Part shown: piece after piece, positions 63,278-64,000 of the stretch | Layout: the number at the start of each line of letters is the position of its first letter | Numbering within the stretch: position 1 is the stretch's first letter | Source of the DNA: Crocinitomicaceae bacterium | GTDB taxonomy: Bacteria > Bacteroidota > Bacteroidia > Flavobacteriales_D > Crocinitomicaceae | NCBI GenBank assembly: GCA_030830785.1 | Contig: JAURMI010000022.1 | Span: 124,001 to 188,000 of the forward strand | DNA: 64,000 nt | Direction of reading: 5' to 3' | Position numbers and translations under genes: made by a program | Notes under the pieces: generated by a model | Seen by the model: only the letters and a program-made list of their open reading frames with translations | What the model was told of the DNA's origin: nothing | Databases searched by the model: none

Positions 63278-64000
63278 ATGCTTAAGTACCGATTTCCGGG
63301 TCAAGAATTAATACAGCTAGAAGGTGACTTTGTACAAATTGAAGAACTTGGTGATCAATCATTTATTGTTAGCAGTTTCGACCAGACTTTAAATTACATG
63401 TGGTCTAAAACGGCAATTTGCAAACCAAAGCAAAGTGAGATACCATTTTGTATTGAGCAGCCTGCCTACCTTTCTCAAGCAGAACAAATTATTGCAGATC
63501 TAAGTCGTGGAATTGCAGACAAAATAGTTTATTCGAGAATTAAAAAATCAAATGCCAAAATAAAAGACCCCCAAAGGCTATTTGAACAACTCTTAGACAA
63601 ATATCCAAATGCATTGGTCTATTATTTTGAAAATACCATACTTGGTTCATGGATTGGTGCCAGCCCAGAAATTTTAATTGAACGCTATCAAGAAGGATTT
63701 AGAACCATGTCTTTAGCCGGCACCAAATTAAGTGCTGAAAACCGAGACTTTTCTTTCAAAGAATATAACGAACACGAGATGGTTAGTGAATTTATAGAGG
63801 GTCAATTGCGACAAATCCCGAATGCGAATATAAAAATCTCTGAAGTTCAGCATTACAATACAGGGCCTGTAACGCATCTGCTGCAAGAATTTACTTGGCA
63901 AATGCCAAATTATGTGCTACCCCTCTTAATCAAACACCTTCACCCTACACCAGCCGTAGCTGGCCTTCCAAAAAAAGTAGCACAAAATTATATTTTAGCA
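63278..64000 (+). CDS. Isochorismate synthase (chorismate-binding family), 5' part
   Basis: The frame from ATG 63278 stays open to the window end: 241 residues, with the C-terminal end outside. The visible part has GASPEILIE, SLAGTKLS, EYNEHEMVSEFI and HPTPAVAGLPK, the chorismate-binding motifs of MenF/EntC-type enzymes. It changes chorismate to isochorismate, the first step of menaquinone synthesis. Anthranilate or aminodeoxychorismate synthase are alternatives, less likely given the short N-terminus and the thioesterase neighbour. Confidence 0.88.
   Translation, partial: MLKYRFPGQELIQLEGDFVQIEELGDQSFIVSSFDQTLNYMWSKTAICKPKQSEIPFCIEQPAYLSQAEQIIADLSRGIADKIVYSRIKKSNAKIKDPQRLFEQLLDKYPNALVYYFENTILGSWIGASPEILIERYQEGFRTMSLAGTKLSAENRDFSFKEYNEHEMVSEFIEGQLRQIPNANIKISEVQHYNTGPVTHLLQEFTWQMPNYVLPLLIKHLHPTPAVAGLPKKVAQNYILA

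Noticed and set aside
2432..64000. CRISPR arrays
   Set aside because: No set of regularly spaced short repeats was seen; the only tandem array is the coding repeat at 61356-61697.

Overview
This is a 64 kb stretch of an AT-rich chromosome from a member of the Bacteroidota, most likely a flavobacterium-like lineage (the order is inference). The evidence is genes ending in a type IX secretion (T9SS) sorting domain, many promoters of the Bacteroidota type (TTTG about 19 bases before TAnnTTTG), almost no strong Shine-Dalgarno sites, and a typical Bacteroidota gene complement: fused SpeD-SpeE, a Lon protease, the GlmU-like sugar nucleotidyltransferase and ComEC without its hydrolase domain.

Layout. 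1-2431: the tail of a MutS2-like protein, a fused AdoMet decarboxylase/spermidine synthase, and SlyD. 2584-2657: tRNA-Asn, which is the attachment site of a 5.7 kb integrated island ending at 8374. The island is bounded by a 111-bp direct repeat (2603-2713 and 8264-8374, two mismatches) that copies the 3' part of the tRNA plus its terminator. It carries an integrase cut off before its catalytic domain, a single-chain type IIG restriction-modification enzyme with a small unknown protein 1 bp behind it, a RadC/JAMM protein and a stand-alone TIR-domain protein. This is the main accessory region and looks like a stranded defence islet.

8490-19752: an M1 peptidase, small secreted proteins, VOC and ABM family proteins, an SDR, an EEP nuclease/phosphatase, two adjacent cupredoxin/multicopper oxidase-like genes, and on the minus strand a run PhoD-like phosphatase, LOG, Acr3, ArsC. 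19929-25370: a galactan/galactose operon (galM, GH53, GH2, galK). 25362-29545: a DnaE-type polymerase with a damaged PHP site, together with DinB. 29761-33816: LemA and TPM proteins, an EEP protein and a secreted beta-propeller-like protein. 33853-45803: IlvE, RecQ, ComEC, rhodanese, DedA, a sodium symporter, the GlmU-like protein, Lon and a DCC protein. 45836-52273: a large T9SS cargo protein, LolA-like, SmpB, RecR, a membrane methyltransferase and a START-like protein. 52336-58686: LptF/G, two glycosyltransferases and an AlgJ/AlgI-like O-acetylation pair, suggesting envelope polysaccharide work. 58861-61237: beta-carbonic anhydrase plus bestrophin, divergent from a TetR regulator across a perfect palindrome. 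61323-64000: a secreted protein of six 19-residue repeats, tRNA-Ser with a partial copy of its 3' end nearby, a YdeI-like protein, and a hotdog thioesterase with the start of an isochorismate synthase (menaquinone pathway).

A theme seen only by reading upstream regions: at least five genes (SDR, recQ, smpB, ydeI-like, hotdog thioesterase) have a TAnnTTTG promoter box exactly 4 bases before the start codon, which predicts leaderless mRNAs. No CRISPR array, rRNA or intact transposon was seen.
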